A stretch of DNA of 64,000 nt, from positions 1,178,001 to 1,242,000 of the forward strand of contig NZ_JACCBJ010000001.1 in NCBI RefSeq assembly GCF_013408745.1. Direction: 5' to 3'. Positions within the stretch are counted from its first letter, which is position 1. Every line of letters begins with the position of its first letter. This DNA is from Leifsonia soli (GTDB taxonomy: Bacteria > Actinomycetota > Actinomycetes > Actinomycetales > Microbacteriaceae). Below the pieces are notes generated by a model. That model was not told where the DNA came from. It saw only the letters and a program-made list of their open reading frames with translations, and searched no databases. The position numbers and the translations under genes are program-made. Below are positions 40,606-52,901 of this stretch, piece by piece.

Positions 40606-40611
40606 AGGGTA
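40606..40611 (-). promoter_or_regulatory. Leaderless -10 of the LolA-like/ABC operon
   Basis: Minus-strand TACCCT ends 6 nt before the ATG at 40599. Confidence 0.55.
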
Positions 40612-41009
40612 CGCGCGAGCCACCCCATCCGACCCTGCGGATTGCATGGGAAAGCCGGAGTTCATCCCCCGGTCGTACCCGGCGTCATCCCGCAGGACGA
40701 TGCCAGCGGGGACGGGCCTCGCGCCGCCCCTCGGCGACCGAACGGAGGAGCCGCGCGCGACTGCCGCCGCCATCCCCTCCGTCTCCCGTCCGTCGCCGGT
40801 GCGGCGAGCCCGATCGCCTCCGTTTCCGTCCGTCCCATCCGTCAGGGAACCGCCACGGCCGCTGCCCCGGACCGGCCGCTGCCGCCGTCGGAATGGGAGG
40901 AGAAGGAGCGCCGACGCGCCGGCGGATGCGGTGAACGGAGGTGGATGCGGGTGGACGCGACCGGAACGCCTCCGTCTTTCGCGGCCCCAGGCGCGCGGCC
41001 GGGAACGCA
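40612..41009. other. Gene-free interval upstream of the LolA-like operon
   Basis: About 400 bp with no supported coding region, RNA gene or element. It is GC-rich with several CCGTCCGTC/GACGGAGG words (for example around 40787, 40827 and 40966). Long open frames crossing it are shadows of pyk. It may hold distal promoter elements. Confidence 0.5.
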
Positions 41010-41035
41010 GAAGGGCCCCGCCGCAGCGGGACCCT
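41010..41035 (-). terminator. Terminator after pyk
   Basis: An 11-bp stem with one G-U type mismatch (AAGGGCCCCGC, 41010-41020; GCGGGACCCTT, 41025-41035) and a 4-nt loop lies 11 nt after the pyk stop; TTCTGCGTTCC follows on the minus strand. Confidence 0.75.
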
Positions 41036-41046
41036 TCCGACCGGTG

Positions 41047-42462
41047 CTACAGGACGTCGCCGACCCGGTGCACGCGGATGTCGTTGGTGGTTCCGGGGAT
41101 CCCGGGAGGGGAACCGGAGATGATGATCACCTTGTCGCCGTCCACGGCGCGGCCGGTCGACTTCAGGGCCTCGTCCACCTGCGCGACCATCTGGTCGGTG
41201 TGGGTGACACGGCCGACGACGAAGGACTGGACACCCCAGAACAGCGACATGCGGCGGCGCACCGACTCCTCCGGCGTGAAGGCCAGGATGGGGATGCGGC
41301 TGCGCAGCCGGGCCATTCTGCGAGCCGACTCGCCCGACTCCGTGAACACGCAGAGGAACTTCGCCTCGACGAAGTCCGCGACCTCGACCGCGGCGAGCGT
41401 GATCGCGCCCGACTGCGTGCGGGGACGGGTGCCGAGCGGCAGGATGCGCTCGAGTCCGTGCTCCTCGGTCGACGTGACGATGCGCGCCATGGTCTGAACG
41501 GTGACCGTCGGGTACTCGCCGACGCTGGTCTCGCCCGAGAGCATGACCGCGTCCGCGCCGTCGAGGACGGCGTTCGCGACGTCGGAGGTCTCGGCGCGGG
41601 TGGGCACCGGGCTCGAGATCATCGACTCCAGCATCTGGGTCGCCACGATGACCGGCTTGGCCGCGCGGCGGGCCAGCTCGACGGCGCGCTTCTGCACGAT
41701 CGGCACGGCCTCCAGCGGCAGCTCGACGCCCAGGTCGCCGCGGGCGACCATGATGGCGTCGAACGCCTCGATGATCTCCTCCAGCGCATCCACGGCCTGC
41801 GGCTTCTCGATCTTGGCGACGACGGGGACCTTGCGGCCCTCCTCCGCCATGATCTCGTGCACGCGCTCGATGTCCTTGGCGTTCCGCACGAACGAGAGGG
41901 CGATCAGGTCGGCCCCCAGCTTGAGGCCCCAGCGCAGGTCGGCCTCGTCCTTGTCGGACAGTGCCGGGACGTTCACGGCGACGCCCGGCAGGTTGATGCC
42001 CTTGTTGTTGGAGACGGGACCGGCCACGATGACCTCGGTCGTGACGACCGGGCCCTCGACCTCGATGACGCGCACGCGCACCTTGCCGTCGTCGATGAGG
42101 AGGAAGTCGCCCGGCTTGACGTCGTTGGGGAGGCCCTTGAACGTCGTCGAGGAGATCTCCTTGGTGCCGATGATGTCCTCGGTGGTGATCTTGAAGATGT
42201 CGCCCTCGGCGAGCTCGTACGGCCCGGCCTCGAACTTGCCGAGACGGATCTTGGGGCCCTGGAGGTCGACGAGGACGGCGACCGGCTTCCCGGCGTCGTC
42301 GGCGGCCTTGCGCACGTTGGCGTAGACCCCCTCGTGCACCTCGTAGCTGCCGTGGCTCAGGTTCATGCGGGCCACGTCCACACCCGCGTCGATGATCGCG
42401 CGGATGTTGTCGTAGCTGGAGGTCGCCGGCCCGAGGGTCGCGACGATTTTGGCCCTTCTCAT
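41047..42462 (-). CDS. pyk: Pyruvate kinase
   Basis: Converts phosphoenolpyruvate and ADP to pyruvate and ATP. The product has 471 residues from the ATG at 42462 (MRRAKIVATLGP), the normal N-terminus; an upstream in-frame start adds 24 residues unlike the family. Seen: MNLSHGSYEVH, MVARGDLGVELP (metal-binding), KPVIVATQMLESM and a C-terminal allosteric domain. It follows gltD by 80 nt. Confidence 0.96.
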   Translation of the reverse strand: MRRAKIVATLGPATSSYDNIRAIIDAGVDVARMNLSHGSYEVHEGVYANVRKAADDAGKPVAVLVDLQGPKIRLGKFEAGPYELAEGDIFKITTEDIIGTKEISSTTFKGLPNDVKPGDFLLIDDGKVRVRVIEVEGPVVTTEVIVAGPVSNNKGINLPGVAVNVPALSDKDEADLRWGLKLGADLIALSFVRNAKDIERVHEIMAEEGRKVPVVAKIEKPQAVDALEEIIEAFDAIMVARGDLGVELPLEAVPIVQKRAVELARRAAKPVIVATQMLESMISSPVPTRAETSDVANAVLDGADAVMLSGETSVGEYPTVTVQTMARIVTSTEEHGLERILPLGTRPRTQSGAITLAAVEVADFVEAKFLCVFTESGESARRMARLRSRIPILAFTPEESVRRRMSLFWGVQSFVVGRVTHTDQMVAQVDEALKSTGRAVDGDKVIIISGSPPGIPGTTNDIRVHRVGDVL

Positions 42463-42542
42463 GCTTTTCTGTTCGCTCCGTGATTCTGCGCCGACGGCGC
42501 GTGATTTCTTGGTGGCGCCCGGTCGTGCGGGCATCGCCTCGC

Positions 42543-44000
42543 TCAGACGAGGATGCCGCGGTCGGTGGGACGGATCGGAGACGGCAACTGCGTCTCCCCT
42601 TCAAGATACCGGTCAACAGCGGCTGCCGCTGCCCGGCCCTCTGCGATAGCCCACACGATGAGGGACTGACCGCGGCCGGCGTCACCGGCGACGAACACGC
42701 CCTCCTGCTCCGTCTGGTAGTCGGAATCGCGCGCCACGTTGCCGCGGCCGTCGAACGGGAGACCCAGCTGCGAGGACAGATCCTGCTGCTCCGGGCCGGT
42801 GAATCCGAGGGCGAGAAGCACCAGGTCGGCGGGGATCTCGCGCTCCGTGCCCGCCTTGGGCACCCGGCGTCCGTCCAGGAACTCGGTCTCGGCGACGCGC
42901 AGGGCGCGCACCTCGCCGAACTCGTTGGAGACGAACTCGACGGTCGACGCCAGGTACTCGCGGCGTCCGCCCTCCTCGTGCGCCGACTGGACCTCGAACA
43001 GCGTCGGCGTGGTCGGCCACGGCTGGTGCTCGGGGCGCTCCGCCGGCGGCTGCTTGCCGATGGCGAGGTTGGTCACGCTCGCGGCGCCCTGGCGGTGGGC
43101 GGTGCCGATGCAGTCCGCACCGGTGTCGCCGCCGCCGAGGACGACGACGTGCTTGCCGTCCGCGGTGATCTGGTCGGAGATCTGGTCGCCAGCGCCCGCC
43201 TTGTTCTGCTGGACGAGGTACTCCATGGCGAAGTGCACGCCCGAGAGCTCCCGGCCCGGGATGGGCAGGTCGCGCGGGACCATGGCGCCGGTGGCGACGA
43301 CGACCGCGTCGTACCGGGCGCGCAGGTCGTCCCAGCTGATGTCCGTGCCGATGTCGACGCCCGCGCGGAATCGGGTGCCCTCGGCCATCATCTGGTTGAG
43401 ACGCGCCTCGAGGTGTTTCTTCTCCATCTTGAAGTCCGGGATGCCGTACCGCAGCAGGCCGCCGATCCGGTCGTCGCGCTCGTAGACGGCGACGGTGTGA
43501 CCGGCGCGCGTCAGCTGCTGCGCGGCGGCGAGGCCGGCTGGGCCCGAGCCGACGACGGCGACCGTCTTGCCCGTGAGGCGCTCCGGCGGCTGCGGCTGCA
43601 CCCAGCCGTTCTGCCAGGCCTGGTCGATGATCGAGACCTCGACCTGCTTGATCGTGACGGCCGGCTGGTTGATGCCGAGCACGCAGGACGACTCGCACGG
43701 CGCCGGGCACAGCCGCCCGGTGAACTCCGGGAAGTTGTTCGTCGCGTGGAGGCGCTCGATCGCCTGGCGGCCCTCGCCGCGCCACATGAGGTCGTTCCAC
43801 TCGGGGATCAGGTTGCCCAGTGGGCAGCCCGAGTGGCAGAACGGCACGCCGCAGTCCATGCAGCGGCCGGCCTGGCGGCGCAGCTGCGCCGGGTCCTGGG
43901 CCTCGTAGACCTCTTTCCAGTCCATCAGCCGGACCGAGACGGGGCGGCGCTTGGGCAGCTCCCGCTCGGTCACCTTCAAGAATCCCTTGGGATCAGCCAC
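42543..44000 (-). CDS. gltD: Glutamate synthase small subunit
   Basis: NADPH-oxidising subunit of glutamate synthase: passes electrons via FAD and Fe-S clusters to GltB. The product has 485 residues. The N-terminal cysteine cluster [17 protein letters not shown] binds Fe-S, FAD motif [13 protein letters not shown] and NADPH motif [11 protein letters not shown] follow. It overlaps gltB by 8 nt. Confidence 0.97.
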   Translation of the reverse strand: MADPKGFLKVTERELPKRRPVSVRLMDWKEVYEAQDPAQLRRQAGRCMDCGVPFCHSGCPLGNLIPEWNDLMWRGEGRQAIERLHATNNFPEFTGRLCPAPCESSCVLGINQPAVTIKQVEVSIIDQAWQNGWVQPQPPERLTGKTVAVVGSGPAGLAAAQQLTRAGHTVAVYERDDRIGGLLRYGIPDFKMEKKHLEARLNQMMAEGTRFRAGVDIGTDISWDDLRARYDAVVVATGAMVPRDLPIPGRELSGVHFAMEYLVQQNKAGAGDQISDQITADGKHVVVLGGGDTGADCIGTAHRQGAASVTNLAIGKQPPAERPEHQPWPTTPTLFEVQSAHEEGGRREYLASTVEFVSNEFGEVRALRVAETEFLDGRRVPKAGTEREIPADLVLLALGFTGPEQQDLSSQLGLPFDGRGNVARDSDYQTEQEGVFVAGDAGRGQSLIVWAIAEGRAAAAAVDRYLEGETQLPSPIRPTDRGILV

Positions 44001-47000
44001 CGGTCACCTCCAAAATCCTGTTCCACACGATGTCGCCGTCGGGATCGAGTCCCTCGTCGACGGCCTCCTGGCGCATCTGCATCACCGCGGCGTAGTCGCG
44101 GGGCAGCACCTTGACGAACTTCGCGACGGTCGCGTCGAAGTCCTCCAGCATCCGGGAGGCGAGCTCGGAGCCCGTCTCGGCGGCATGCTGCTCCAGCAGG
44201 TCGCGGACGATCTCGATGTCCGCGCTGCCGAGCGGAAGGAGCTCCAGCTCGCCGGTCGCGAGCGCGTCGCGGTTGACCCGCTCGCGCTTCAGGTCGTAGA
44301 CGTACGCGGTGCCCCCGGACATGCCGGCGCCGAGGTTGCGACCGGTGCCGCCGAGGATCACGGCGAGTCCGCCGGTCATGTACTCGAGCGCGTGGTCGCC
44401 CACGCCCTCGACCACTGCCGTCGCTCCGGAGTTGCGCACCAGGAAGCGCTCGCCCACGATGCCGCGGATGAACATGCTCCCCTGCGTCGCGCCGTACCCG
44501 ATCACATTGCCCGCGATCACGTTGCGCTCGGCGGCGAACACGCTGTCCCGCGGCGGCTTCACGACGATCTGGCCGCCGGAGAGGCCCTTGCCCACGTAGT
44601 CGTTCGAGTCGCCCTCCAGGCGCAGCGTGATGCCGGAGGGGAGGAACGCGCCGAGCGACTGCCCGGCCGAACCGGTCAACGTGATGTCGATCGAACCGGC
44701 GGGAAGGCCGTTCTCGCCGTGCCGGACGGTCACCTCGTGGCCGAGCATCGTGCCGACGGCCCGCTCCGTGTTGCGGATCGGGAGGCTCAGCTCGATGCGG
44801 CCGCCGTTCTCGAGCACGTCGCGCGCAGCGTCGATCAGCTGGACGTCGAAGTGGTGCTCCAGCTCGTGGTCCTGCGCCCGGCCGTTGCGCCGCGGCGCCT
44901 CCGGACCGAAGGCCGGTCCGTGCAGGATGGGCGTGAGGTCGAGACCAGACGCCTTCCAGTGGTCGATGGCGCGGTCGACGTCGAGCAGCTCGGCGTGGCC
45001 GATCGCTTCGTCCAGCGTCCGGAAGCCGAGGGCCGCGAGGTACTCGCGCACCTCCTCGGCGATGAACTCGAAGAAGTTGACGACGAACTCCGGCTTGCCG
45101 GAGAACCGCGCCCGGAGCTCCGGGTTCTGCGTTGCGACGCCGACCGGGCAGGTGTCCAGGTGGCAGACGCGCATCATGATGCAGCCGGAGACGACGAGCG
45201 GAGCCGTCGCGAAGCCGAACTCCTCGGCGCCGAGCAGAGCGCCGACGATGACGTCGCGGCCGGTCTTCAGCTGACCGTCGACCTGCACGACGACGCGCTC
45301 GCGCATCCCGTTCAGCATCAGGGTCTGCTGCGTCTCCGCGAGCCCGAGCTCCCACGGCGTGCCCGCGTGCTTCAGCGAGTTGACCGGCGAGGCGCCCGTC
45401 CCGCCGTCGTGGCCGGAGACCAGGATGACGTCGGCCAGTGCCTTGGCGGTACCGGCCGCGACCGCGCCGATGCCCGACTCGGAGACGAGCTTGACGTGGA
45501 CGCGGGCGCCCGGGTTGGCGCGCTTCAGGTCGAAGATCAGCTGCTTGAGGTCTTCGATCGAGTAGATGTCGTGGTGCGGGGGCGGCGAGATCAGGCCGAC
45601 ACCGGCGGTCGCGTGACGGGTGCGCGCGACCCACGGGTACACCTTGGTCGGCGGCAGCTGGCCGCCCTCGCCGGGCTTCGCACCCTGCGCGAGCTTGATC
45701 TGGATGTCGTCGGCGTGCGTGAGGTACATCGACGTCACGCCGAACCGGCCGGACGCCACCTGCTTGATGGCGCTGCGCCGCTCCGGGTCGAGCAGGCGGT
45801 CGAGGTCCTCGCCGCCCTCGCCGGTGTTCGACTTGGCGCCGAGCCGGTTCATGGCGATCGCGAGCGTCTCGTGCGCCTCCTGCGAGATGGAGCCGTAGCT
45901 CATCGCACCCGTGGAGAACCGCTTGACGATGGACGAGACGGACTCGACCTCCTCCAGCGGCACCGGCGGACGCTCCCCCTCCTTGAGCGAGAACATCCCG
46001 CGCAGGGTCATCAGCGACTCGGACTGGTCGTCGACGAGCTTCGTGTACTCGCGGAACACGTCGTAGCGCCGGGTGCGCGTCGAGTGCTGCAGCCGGAACA
46101 CGGTCTCCGGGTTGAACAGGTGAGGAGAGCCGTCGCGACGCCACTGGTACTCGCCGCCGGTCGCGAGGCGCTCGTGCGCGAGCGCCGCGCCCTCTGCGGG
46201 GTACGCGCTGTCGTGGCGGGCGAGGTTCTCGGCCGCGATCACGTCGATCCCGACGCCGCCCAGCTTGCTGGTCGTGCCGGTGAAGTACTGGTCGACGAAC
46301 TCCTGGCTGAGCCCGACGGCCTCGAACGCCTGGGCGCCCGCGTAGGAGGACACCGTGGAGATGCCCATCTTCGACATGATCTTCAGGACGCCCTTGCCGA
46401 GCGCCTTGATGACGTTCTTGACCGCCTTCTCGGGGCTGACACCGGTGATCATCCCGCTGCGGACGAGCTCCTCGCAGGTCTCCATCGCGAGGTACGGGTT
46501 GATCGCCGAAGCGCCGTACCCGATCAGCAGGGCGACGTGGTGCACTTCGCGCACATCCCCCGCCTCCACGATCAGACCCACCTTCATGCGGGTCTCCGAG
46601 CGGATGAGATGGTGGTGGACGGCGGCGAGCATCAGCAGCGACGGGATGGGCGCGAGGTCCTTCGTCGAGTCGCGGTCGCTCAGCACGATGAACTGCGCAC
46701 CCGACGCGATCGCCTCGTCGACCTCGTCGCACATCTCGGCCAGACGGCGCTCCAGGGCGTCGGGACCGGCGTCGGAGCGGTACAGGCCGCGCACGGTCGT
46801 GGTCAGCGTGCTGCCCGGCCGCGGGTCGATGTGCTGGATCTTCGCCAGCTCGTCGTTGTCGATCACCGGGAAGTCGAGCACGACCTGCTTCGCGTGCTCC
46901 GGGCCCGCCGACAGCAGGTTGCGCTCCGGCCCGAGGCCGAGCTTCAGGGAGGTGACGACCTCCTCGCGGATCGAGTCGAGCGGCGGGTTGGTCACCTGCG

Positions 47001-48570
47001 CGAACTGCTGCGTGAAGTAGTCGAACAGCAGGCGCGGGCGCTCCGAGAGCACGGCGACGGGCGTGTCCGATCCCATCGCGCCGAGCGGCTCCGCGCCGGT
47101 GGTCGCCATCGGGCGGAGGAGGATCCGGACCTCCTCCTCGGTGTAGCCGAACGTCCGCTGGCGGCGCGTGATCGACGCAGGGGTGTGCACGATGTGCTCG
47201 CGCTCCGGGAGGTCCTTCAGGTTGATCCGGCCCTCGTCCAGCCACTCCCCGTAGGGGGCGCCGGCTGCGAGCTCCGACTTGATCTCCTCGTCCTCGATGA
47301 GGCGGCCGGCGACCGTGTCCACCAGGAACATCCGGCCGGGACGCAGGCGGCCCTTGCGGACGACGCGGCTCGGCTCGAAGTCGAGCACGCCGATCTCGGA
47401 GGCGAGCACGACCAGGCCGTCGTTCGTGACGACGTAGCGTCCGGGACGCAGGCCGTTGCGGTCGAGCGTCGCGCCGACGACGGAGCCGTCGGTGAACACG
47501 ATCGCGGCCGGGCCGTCCCACGGCTCCATGAGCATCGAGTGGTACTCGTAGAACGCGCGGCGGACCGGGTCGATCTCGGTCTGGTTCTCCCAGGCCTCCG
47601 GAACCATCATCATGACGGCGTGCGGGAGTGACCGGCCGCTCAGCGACAGCAGCTCGACGACCTCGTCGAACGAGGCGGAGTCGGATGCGCCGGGCGTCAC
47701 GATCGGGAAGACCGGCTTCAGGTCGCCGAGCAGCTCGTTCTCCAGCTGCGACTGGCGGGCGCGCATCCAGTTGCGGTTGCCCTGCACCGTGTTGATCTCG
47801 CCGTTGTGCGCGATCATGCGGAACGGCTGCGCGAGCGGCCACGACGGGAACGTGTTCGTCGAGTAGCGGGAGTGGACGAGCGCCAGCTTCGAGGCGAAGC
47901 GCTCGTCGGAGAGGTCCGGGTAGAACGGCTCCAGCTGGAGCGTGGTGACCATGCCCTTGTAGACCAGGGTGCGGCTCGACAGCGACGAGAAGTACAGGTC
48001 CAGCTCGCGCTCCGCCCGCTTGCGCAGGAAGAAGGTCTGCCGGTCGAGCGCGATGCCGGAGACGGCCTCGCCGCTCTCGTCGACGCGGGTCGACGCGACG
48101 TACAGCTGCTCGATCACGGGCATGGCCTGGCGGGCCAGCGTCCCGAGTTCGTCCGGGCGCACCGGAACGGCACGCCAGCCGAGGACGGTCAGCTCGTGCT
48201 CGGCCGCGATGGACTCCAGCGCCGCCTTGACCTCGGCGCGCTCGTCCTCGGCGTTCGGAAGGAACGCGTTGCCGACCGCGTACCGCCCGGCCGCCGGGAG
48301 CTCGAAGCCCGCGACGGCGCGCAGGAACGCGTCGGGCACCTGGGTGATGATGCCGGCGCCGTCGCCGGTGCCGGCGTCCGACCCGACCGCGCCGCGGTGC
48401 TCGAGGTGACGCAGCGCCTCGAGCGCGGCGTCGATGATGTCGTGCCCGGCCGTGCCGCGAAGGGTCGCGACCATGGCGAGGCCGCAGGCGTCCTTCTCGT
48501 GGGCAGGGTCGTACAGGCCCTGCGGGCCAGGCACGGTCCCGAAGCGGGAATGGGGAGGCGTGAGCGCCAT
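43993..48570 (-). CDS. gltB: Glutamate synthase large subunit
   Basis: Makes two glutamates from glutamine and 2-oxoglutarate. The product has 1525 residues. The class II amidotransferase begins DACGLAMV with nucleophile Cys29, so a 28-residue propeptide would be cleaved. Central and FMN-binding domains ([24 protein letters not shown]), an Fe-S cysteine group ([13 protein letters not shown]) and a GXGXG beta-helix domain follow. I chose ATG 48570 ([10 protein letters not shown]); the frame is open to 48627. An AGGA site is about 10 nt upstream. Confidence 0.97.
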   Translation of the reverse strand: MALTPPHSRFGTVPGPQGLYDPAHEKDACGLAMVATLRGTAGHDIIDAALEALRHLEHRGAVGSDAGTGDGAGIITQVPDAFLRAVAGFELPAAGRYAVGNAFLPNAEDERAEVKAALESIAAEHELTVLGWRAVPVRPDELGTLARQAMPVIEQLYVASTRVDESGEAVSGIALDRQTFFLRKRAERELDLYFSSLSSRTLVYKGMVTTLQLEPFYPDLSDERFASKLALVHSRYSTNTFPSWPLAQPFRMIAHNGEINTVQGNRNWMRARQSQLENELLGDLKPVFPIVTPGASDSASFDEVVELLSLSGRSLPHAVMMMVPEAWENQTEIDPVRRAFYEYHSMLMEPWDGPAAIVFTDGSVVGATLDRNGLRPGRYVVTNDGLVVLASEIGVLDFEPSRVVRKGRLRPGRMFLVDTVAGRLIEDEEIKSELAAGAPYGEWLDEGRINLKDLPEREHIVHTPASITRRQRTFGYTEEEVRILLRPMATTGAEPLGAMGSDTPVAVLSERPRLLFDYFTQQFAQVTNPPLDSIREEVVTSLKLGLGPERNLLSAGPEHAKQVVLDFPVIDNDELAKIQHIDPRPGSTLTTTVRGLYRSDAGPDALERRLAEMCDEVDEAIASGAQFIVLSDRDSTKDLAPIPSLLMLAAVHHHLIRSETRMKVGLIVEAGDVREVHHVALLIGYGASAINPYLAMETCEELVRSGMITGVSPEKAVKNVIKALGKGVLKIMSKMGISTVSSYAGAQAFEAVGLSQEFVDQYFTGTTSKLGGVGIDVIAAENLARHDSAYPAEGAALAHERLATGGEYQWRRDGSPHLFNPETVFRLQHSTRTRRYDVFREYTKLVDDQSESLMTLRGMFSLKEGERPPVPLEEVESVSSIVKRFSTGAMSYGSISQEAHETLAIAMNRLGAKSNTGEGGEDLDRLLDPERRSAIKQVASGRFGVTSMYLTHADDIQIKLAQGAKPGEGGQLPPTKVYPWVARTRHATAGVGLISPPPHHDIYSIEDLKQLIFDLKRANPGARVHVKLVSESGIGAVAAGTAKALADVILVSGHDGGTGASPVNSLKHAGTPWELGLAETQQTLMLNGMRERVVVQVDGQLKTGRDVIVGALLGAEEFGFATAPLVVSGCIMMRVCHLDTCPVGVATQNPELRARFSGKPEFVVNFFEFIAEEVREYLAALGFRTLDEAIGHAELLDVDRAIDHWKASGLDLTPILHGPAFGPEAPRRNGRAQDHELEHHFDVQLIDAARDVLENGGRIELSLPIRNTERAVGTMLGHEVTVRHGENGLPAGSIDITLTGSAGQSLGAFLPSGITLRLEGDSNDYVGKGLSGGQIVVKPPRDSVFAAERNVIAGNVIGYGATQGSMFIRGIVGERFLVRNSGATAVVEGVGDHALEYMTGGLAVILGGTGRNLGAGMSGGTAYVYDLKRERVNRDALATGELELLPLGSADIEIVRDLLEQHAAETGSELASRMLEDFDATVAKFVKVLPRDYAAVMQMRQEAVDEGLDPDGDIVWNRILEVTGG

Positions 48571-48743
48571 CTGTCGACCGTCCTCACAGTGTCGTGGATG
48601 TGGGGATGTTGGGTGCGGGGACGCCATCGGCCCGGTGCGTATGGATTCCGCCGCATCCTCCGGGCCGTGTGCGGCTCGGACTCGTGGAGCGGTCAGGTGC
48701 GTGGGATCGCCTCGACGGTTTTCGTACTTCGAGCCGTCGGGTG

Positions 48744-49757
48744 TTATCCGTTCGTGGGGCTTGTGGCCTTGGCCGAAGCGGACCCGGCAGGCACACCGTC
48801 TGCGTCGGCGGCGTCCTCGTCCTCCAGGTCCGTGTCGTCCGAGTCTACCTCAGCATCCGGGTTGACCCATTCACGACCCGGCCGGTAGGGGCTGGGCTCG
48901 AGACCCGGGTGCCTGTTCGACTGGACGAAGAAGATGATGAGGCCCAGCACCACGGCGCCGAACGCGGCCCAGACGTTGCTCGGGATGCCGAGCAGCGTGA
49001 ACTCGCTCGGGTCGATGCGGATCGACTCCAGGTAGGAGCGGCCGGCGCCGTACCAGATCAGGTAGACGGCGAAGACCTTGCCCCACTGCAGGGTGAAGCG
49101 GCGCTGCAGCCAGACGATGACGAACACGCCGATGACGTTCCAGATCATCTCGTACAGGAAGAGCGGCTGGAACAGCGTGCCGTCGGGCAGTCCGACCGGG
49201 ATCGCCTTGTTGCCCGCATCGATCTGCAGGCCCCAGGGCAGGTCCGTCGGCAGGCCGAAGAGCTCTTGGTTGAAGTAGTTGCCGAAGCGGCCGATGGCCT
49301 GCGCGAGCAGGAGGCCCGGAGCGAGGGCGTCCGCGAACGTCCAGAACCGCAGCCCGGTCCAGCGGCAGCCGATGAGCACACCGATCGCACCGCCGATCAG
49401 GGCGCCGAAGATGGCGCCGCCACCCTCCCAGATCGCCCAGATGCTGCCCGGCTGGAAGGGGTTGAAGATGTTGGCGCCCGGGTAGAAGAAGTCCTTCGGG
49501 TGCGTGACGACGTGGTACAGACGTGCGCCGACGATCCCGAGGGGGACGGCGCACAGCAGGATGTCGAGCACGACGCCCGGCTCGGCGCCGCGCTTGGTGA
49601 GGCGGCGCGACGTCCACATGGCGGCGACGACGATGCCGACCAGGATGATCAGCGCGTACATCTGGATGCGGTACGGCCAGAAAGGCAGCGGGATCTGCGC
49701 CCAATCGGGCCCAGGACTCGGGATGCTGGCCATCCAGCCGCTCATCGTCGCAAACAC
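48744..49757 (-). CDS. lgt: Phosphatidylglycerol-prolipoprotein diacylglyceryl transferase
   Basis: Membrane enzyme that attaches diacylglycerol to lipobox cysteines, for example on the lipoprotein encoded at 35638. The product has about seven spans, the signature [13 protein letters not shown], and a 50-residue acidic C-terminal tail after the last helix (about 288-337). The start is uncertain: GTG at 49757 has AAAGGTGAG ideally spaced; GTG at 49769 gives four more residues but places that site too close. It follows trpA in the trp series. Confidence 0.95.
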   Translation of the reverse strand: MFATMSGWMASIPSPGPDWAQIPLPFWPYRIQMYALIILVGIVVAAMWTSRRLTKRGAEPGVVLDILLCAVPLGIVGARLYHVVTHPKDFFYPGANIFNPFQPGSIWAIWEGGGAIFGALIGGAIGVLIGCRWTGLRFWTFADALAPGLLLAQAIGRFGNYFNQELFGLPTDLPWGLQIDAGNKAIPVGLPDGTLFQPLFLYEMIWNVIGVFVIVWLQRRFTLQWGKVFAVYLIWYGAGRSYLESIRIDPSEFTLLGIPSNVWAAFGAVVLGLIIFFVQSNRHPGLEPSPYRPGREWVNPDAEVDSDDTDLEDEDAADADGVPAGSASAKATSPTNG

Positions 49758-49832
49758 CCGATGACTCACCTTTCGTGTCGATCATGCCGCGGCGCGGAGA
49801 GGCGCGCGGCCACCATAGTCTAGAACGCCCGG

Positions 49833-50630
49833 CTAGGCCGTCGTGCCGCGGGCGAGCTCGGCCGCGACGCGTCCGGCCTCCGCCACGCCGCCGTCGCCCA
49901 GCGCCTTGACGAGCGCGGAGCCGACGATCGCGCCGTCCGCGTACTCGAGCACCTCGGCCACCTGCGCGGCCGACGAGATGCCGAGGCCGACGCACGTGCT
50001 CGTCGCGCCCGCCTCGCGGAGGCGGCCGACGAGCGTGCGCGCCGCCGCATCCACATCGGTGCGCGCGCCGGTGATGCCCATGGTCGAGACGGCGTAGACG
50101 AAACCGCGGCTCGCCTCCACCGCCTGCTTCAGGCGCACATCGGTCGAGCTGGGCGCGGCGAGGAAGACGCGGTCGAGGCCGACCCGGTCGGAGGCGGCGA
50201 GCCAGTCGGTGCCCTCGTCCGGGATCAGGTCGGGCGTGATCAGCCCCGCTCCCCCGGCGGCGGCCAGGTCGTCCGCGAAGCGGTCGACGCCGTACTGCAG
50301 CACCGGGTTCCAGTACGTCATCACGAGGACGGGGATGTCGACCTGCGCGGTGATCTCGCGGACGGCCGTGAAGCCGTCGCGCAGACGGAATCCGGCGCCG
50401 AGCGCCTGCTGCGTCGCCGCCTGGATGACCGTGCCGTCCATGACGGGGTCGGAGTACGGCAGTCCGAGCTCGATGACGTCGACGCCGTTCTGCGCGAGCG
50501 CCACCGCGGCATCCACACTGGTCGCCAGGTCGGGGAAGCCTGCGGGGAGGTAGCCGATCAGGGCGCCGGAGGCCTCGGCGTTGCGCCGGGCGATCGCGTC
50601 GGCGACGCGGCTCGTGACCACGCCGCTCAC
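49833..50630 (-). CDS. trpA: Tryptophan synthase alpha chain
   Basis: Cleaves indole-3-glycerol phosphate to indole and glyceraldehyde 3-phosphate. The product has 265 residues: catalytic Glu in [15 protein letters not shown] with the Asp of the same loop, and [13 protein letters not shown] at the phosphate-binding end. The GTG at 50630 overlaps trpB by 4 nt (GTGA). Confidence 0.97.
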   Translation of the reverse strand: MSGVVTSRVADAIARRNAEASGALIGYLPAGFPDLATSVDAAVALAQNGVDVIELGLPYSDPVMDGTVIQAATQQALGAGFRLRDGFTAVREITAQVDIPVLVMTYWNPVLQYGVDRFADDLAAAGGAGLITPDLIPDEGTDWLAASDRVGLDRVFLAAPSSTDVRLKQAVEASRGFVYAVSTMGITGARTDVDAAARTLVGRLREAGATSTCVGLGISSAAQVAEVLEYADGAIVGSALVKALGDGGVAEAGRVAAELARGTTA

Positions 50631-51838
50631 GACTGCACCGCGTCGGCGTCGATGAGGTCGAAGTACCGCCCGGCGGTCTCCATGTCCTTGTCGCCACGGC
50701 CGCTGAGGTTCACCAGGATGATGCCACCCGGCCCCAGCTCGCGCCCGAGCGCGATGGCGCCGGCCAGCGCGTGCGACGACTCGATGGCGGGGATGATTCC
50801 CTCGGTGCGGCTCAGCAGGCGGAGGGCCTCCATCGCGTCCGCGTCCGACACGGGCCGGTACTCGGCGCGGCCGATCTTCGCGAGCCACGCGTGCTCCGGG
50901 CCGACGCCCGGGTAGTCGAGGCCGGCGGAGATCGAGTGCGACTCGATGGTCTGGCCGTCCTCGTCCTGCAACAGCATGGAGCGCGCGCCGTGCAGCACGC
51001 CGGGGCGGCCCTTGGTGATGGTCGCGGCGTGGCGCGGGGTGTCCGCACCCTCACCGCCCGCCTCGAAGCCGACCAGGCGCACATCCTCGTCGTCGAGGAA
51101 GGCGTGGAAGATGCCCATGGCGTTCGAGCCGCCGCCGACGCACGCGACGACCGCATCGGGCAGGCGGCCGGTGAGCTCCTGCACCTGCTCGCGGGCCTCC
51201 TCGCCGATGATCTTCTGGAGGTCGCGCACCATCGCCGGGAACGGGTGCGGGCCCGCCACCGTGCCGAAGATGTAGTTGGTGTGCTCGACGTTCGTGACCC
51301 AGTCGCGCATGGCGTCGTTGATGGCGTCCTTGAGCGTGCGGGAACCGGTCTTCACGGCAACGACCTCGGCGCCCAGCAGACGCATGCGGGCGACATTGAG
51401 CGCCTGGCGCTCGGTGTCGACCTCGCCCATGTAGATGGTGCACTCGAGGCCGAAGAGCGCGGCGGCCGTCGCCGTGGCGACGCCGTGCTGCCCCGCTCCG
51501 GTCTCGGCGATCACGCGGGTCTTGCCGATGCGCTTGGTGAGGATGGCCTGCCCGAGCACGTTGTTGATCTTGTGCGATCCGGTGTGGTTGAGGTCTTCGC
51601 GCTTCAGAATGATGCGCGCGCCTCCCGCATGCGCGGCGAAACGAGGCACCTCGGTGATGATCGACGGGCGCCCGGTGTAGCTGCGGTGCAGCTCGTCCAG
51701 CTCGGCGTGGAACGCGGGATCGGCCTTCGCCTCCTCCCACGCCGCCGACAGCTCGTCGAGCGCTGCGACCAGCGACTCGGGTACGAACCGCCCGCCGAAG
51801 TCGCCGAAATACGGACCCTGCTCAGTGCGGAGGGACAT
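50627..51838 (-). CDS. trpB: Tryptophan synthase beta chain
   Basis: PLP enzyme that condenses indole and serine to tryptophan. The product has 403 residues: PLP lysine in [18 protein letters not shown] phosphate loop, and C-terminal LSGRGDKD. It overlaps the end of trpC by one nucleotide (TGATG) and trpA by 4 nt, ensuring coupled 1:1 synthesis. Confidence 0.98.
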   Translation of the reverse strand: MSLRTEQGPYFGDFGGRFVPESLVAALDELSAAWEEAKADPAFHAELDELHRSYTGRPSIITEVPRFAAHAGGARIILKREDLNHTGSHKINNVLGQAILTKRIGKTRVIAETGAGQHGVATATAAALFGLECTIYMGEVDTERQALNVARMRLLGAEVVAVKTGSRTLKDAINDAMRDWVTNVEHTNYIFGTVAGPHPFPAMVRDLQKIIGEEAREQVQELTGRLPDAVVACVGGGSNAMGIFHAFLDDEDVRLVGFEAGGEGADTPRHAATITKGRPGVLHGARSMLLQDEDGQTIESHSISAGLDYPGVGPEHAWLAKIGRAEYRPVSDADAMEALRLLSRTEGIIPAIESSHALAGAIALGRELGPGGIILVNLSGRGDKDMETAGRYFDLIDADAVQS

Positions 51839-52608
51839 CAGACTCCCAGAAACTCTTCGAGCGTGGCGAGGGGGTCGCTCGTGACGAGCGCCTCGCCGAC
51901 GAGCACGACATCCGCCCCCGCCGCCCGGTAGTGCGCGACATCGTCGGCCGACTTCACGGCAGACTCCGCCACGCGGATGACGCCGGAGGGGATGCTGCCG
52001 GCCAGGCGGCCGAACAGGTCCCGATCCAGCTCGAACGTCGTCAGGTCGCGGGCGTTGACGCCCACGAGGCCCGCGCCGGTGTCGAGGGCGCGGCTCAGCT
52101 CGTCGGCCGAGTGCGCCTCCACCAGCGAGGTCATGCCCAGCTCGGTGATCAGCTCGTGCAGCTCGACCAGGCGCTTCTGGTCGAGGGCGGCGACGATCAG
52201 CAGCACCAGGTCGGCGCCCGCGGCGCGGGCCTCGAACACCTGGTACGGATCGGCCACGAACTCCTTGCGCAGCACCGGGATCGAGACGGCATCGCGGACC
52301 GCCTCGAGGTCGGCGAGCGACCCGCGGAAGCGGCGCTCTTCGGTGAGGACGCTGATCGCGCTGGCGCCGCCGGTCTCGTACGAGACCGCCAGCGCGGCCG
52401 GGTCGGGGATGGCGGCGAGCGACCCGCGGGACGGGCTCGCGCGCTTCACCTCGGCGATGATCTTCACGCGCTCCGCCGGGGCGAGGGCGGTGAGGGCGTC
52501 GAGGGCGGCCGGCCGGGCGAGCGCCGCGGCCTCCACCTCGGCGAGCGGACGCTCTCCGCGTCTCCGCTCAGCGTCTTCGAGCGCGCCGGCGACGAGGTCG
52601 GCGAGCAC
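51838..52608 (-). CDS. trpC: Indole-3-glycerol-phosphate synthase
   Basis: Converts carboxyphenylaminodeoxyribulose phosphate to indole-3-glycerol phosphate. The product has 256 residues; monofunctional (no fused TrpF). Active-site segments [27 protein letters not shown] and [13 protein letters not shown] are intact. The GTG at 52608 is 3 nt after the stop of the HGxxPAAW gene. Confidence 0.96.
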   Translation of the reverse strand: MLADLVAGALEDAERRRGERPLAEVEAAALARPAALDALTALAPAERVKIIAEVKRASPSRGSLAAIPDPAALAVSYETGGASAISVLTEERRFRGSLADLEAVRDAVSIPVLRKEFVADPYQVFEARAAGADLVLLIVAALDQKRLVELHELITELGMTSLVEAHSADELSRALDTGAGLVGVNARDLTTFELDRDLFGRLAGSIPSGVIRVAESAVKSADDVAHYRAAGADVVLVGEALVTSDPLATLEEFLGV

Positions 52609-52611
52609 GGA

Positions 52612-52842
52612 TCAGTGACCCTTCGGGGTGTACTTGTCGCCGCCGACGCCGTACCCGGCGCGCTTCATGACCCAGCCGACGATGAGACCGATCACCGCGA
52701 GTCCTGCGGCCGCCCAGACGATGATGGGGAGGTCGAAGAAGAAGGCGATGGCGCCGATGGTGAACGCGACCAGCATGATGATCACGGCCGTCCATGCCGC
52801 CGGCGAGTGACCGTGGCCTGGCTCGACTGACTCGCTGCTCAT
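52612..52842 (-). CDS. HGxxPAAW-motif small membrane protein (DUF6704)
   Basis: The product has 76 residues: HGHSPAAW (residues 10-17) gives the name, then two membrane helices (about 17-35 and 42-60) and a basic tail. The family is found in actinobacterial trp operons next to trpC; its function is not known. ATG 52842 with AGGAG at 5 nt. Its transcript may begin at the TAGACT promoter and pass through a short hairpin. Confidence 0.87.
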   Translation of the reverse strand: MSSESVEPGHGHSPAAWTAVIIMLVAFTIGAIAFFFDLPIIVWAAAGLAVIGLIVGWVMKRAGYGVGGDKYTPKGH

Positions 52843-52860
52843 GGGACTCCTGCACGTCGG

Positions 52861-52882
52861 GTGCGCGCCGCCGGGCGCGCAC
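52861..52882 (-). promoter_or_regulatory. Leader hairpin before the HGxxPAAW-trpCBA genes
   Basis: GTGCGCGC (52861-52868), loop CGCCGG, GCGCGCAC (52875-52882): an 8-bp perfect stem between the candidate -10 and the ATG. No tryptophan-codon leader peptide is visible, so a classical attenuator is not supported; it may still affect RNA stability or translation. Confidence 0.4.
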
Positions 52883-52901
52883 GGGGATGTGGAACGCATC
52901 C

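Noticed and set aside
48571..48743. A riboswitch or strong terminator between gltB and lgt
   Set aside because: Only a weak 6-bp inverted repeat (48713-48718 with 48734-48739) with a 15-nt loop; no conserved riboswitch core seen.
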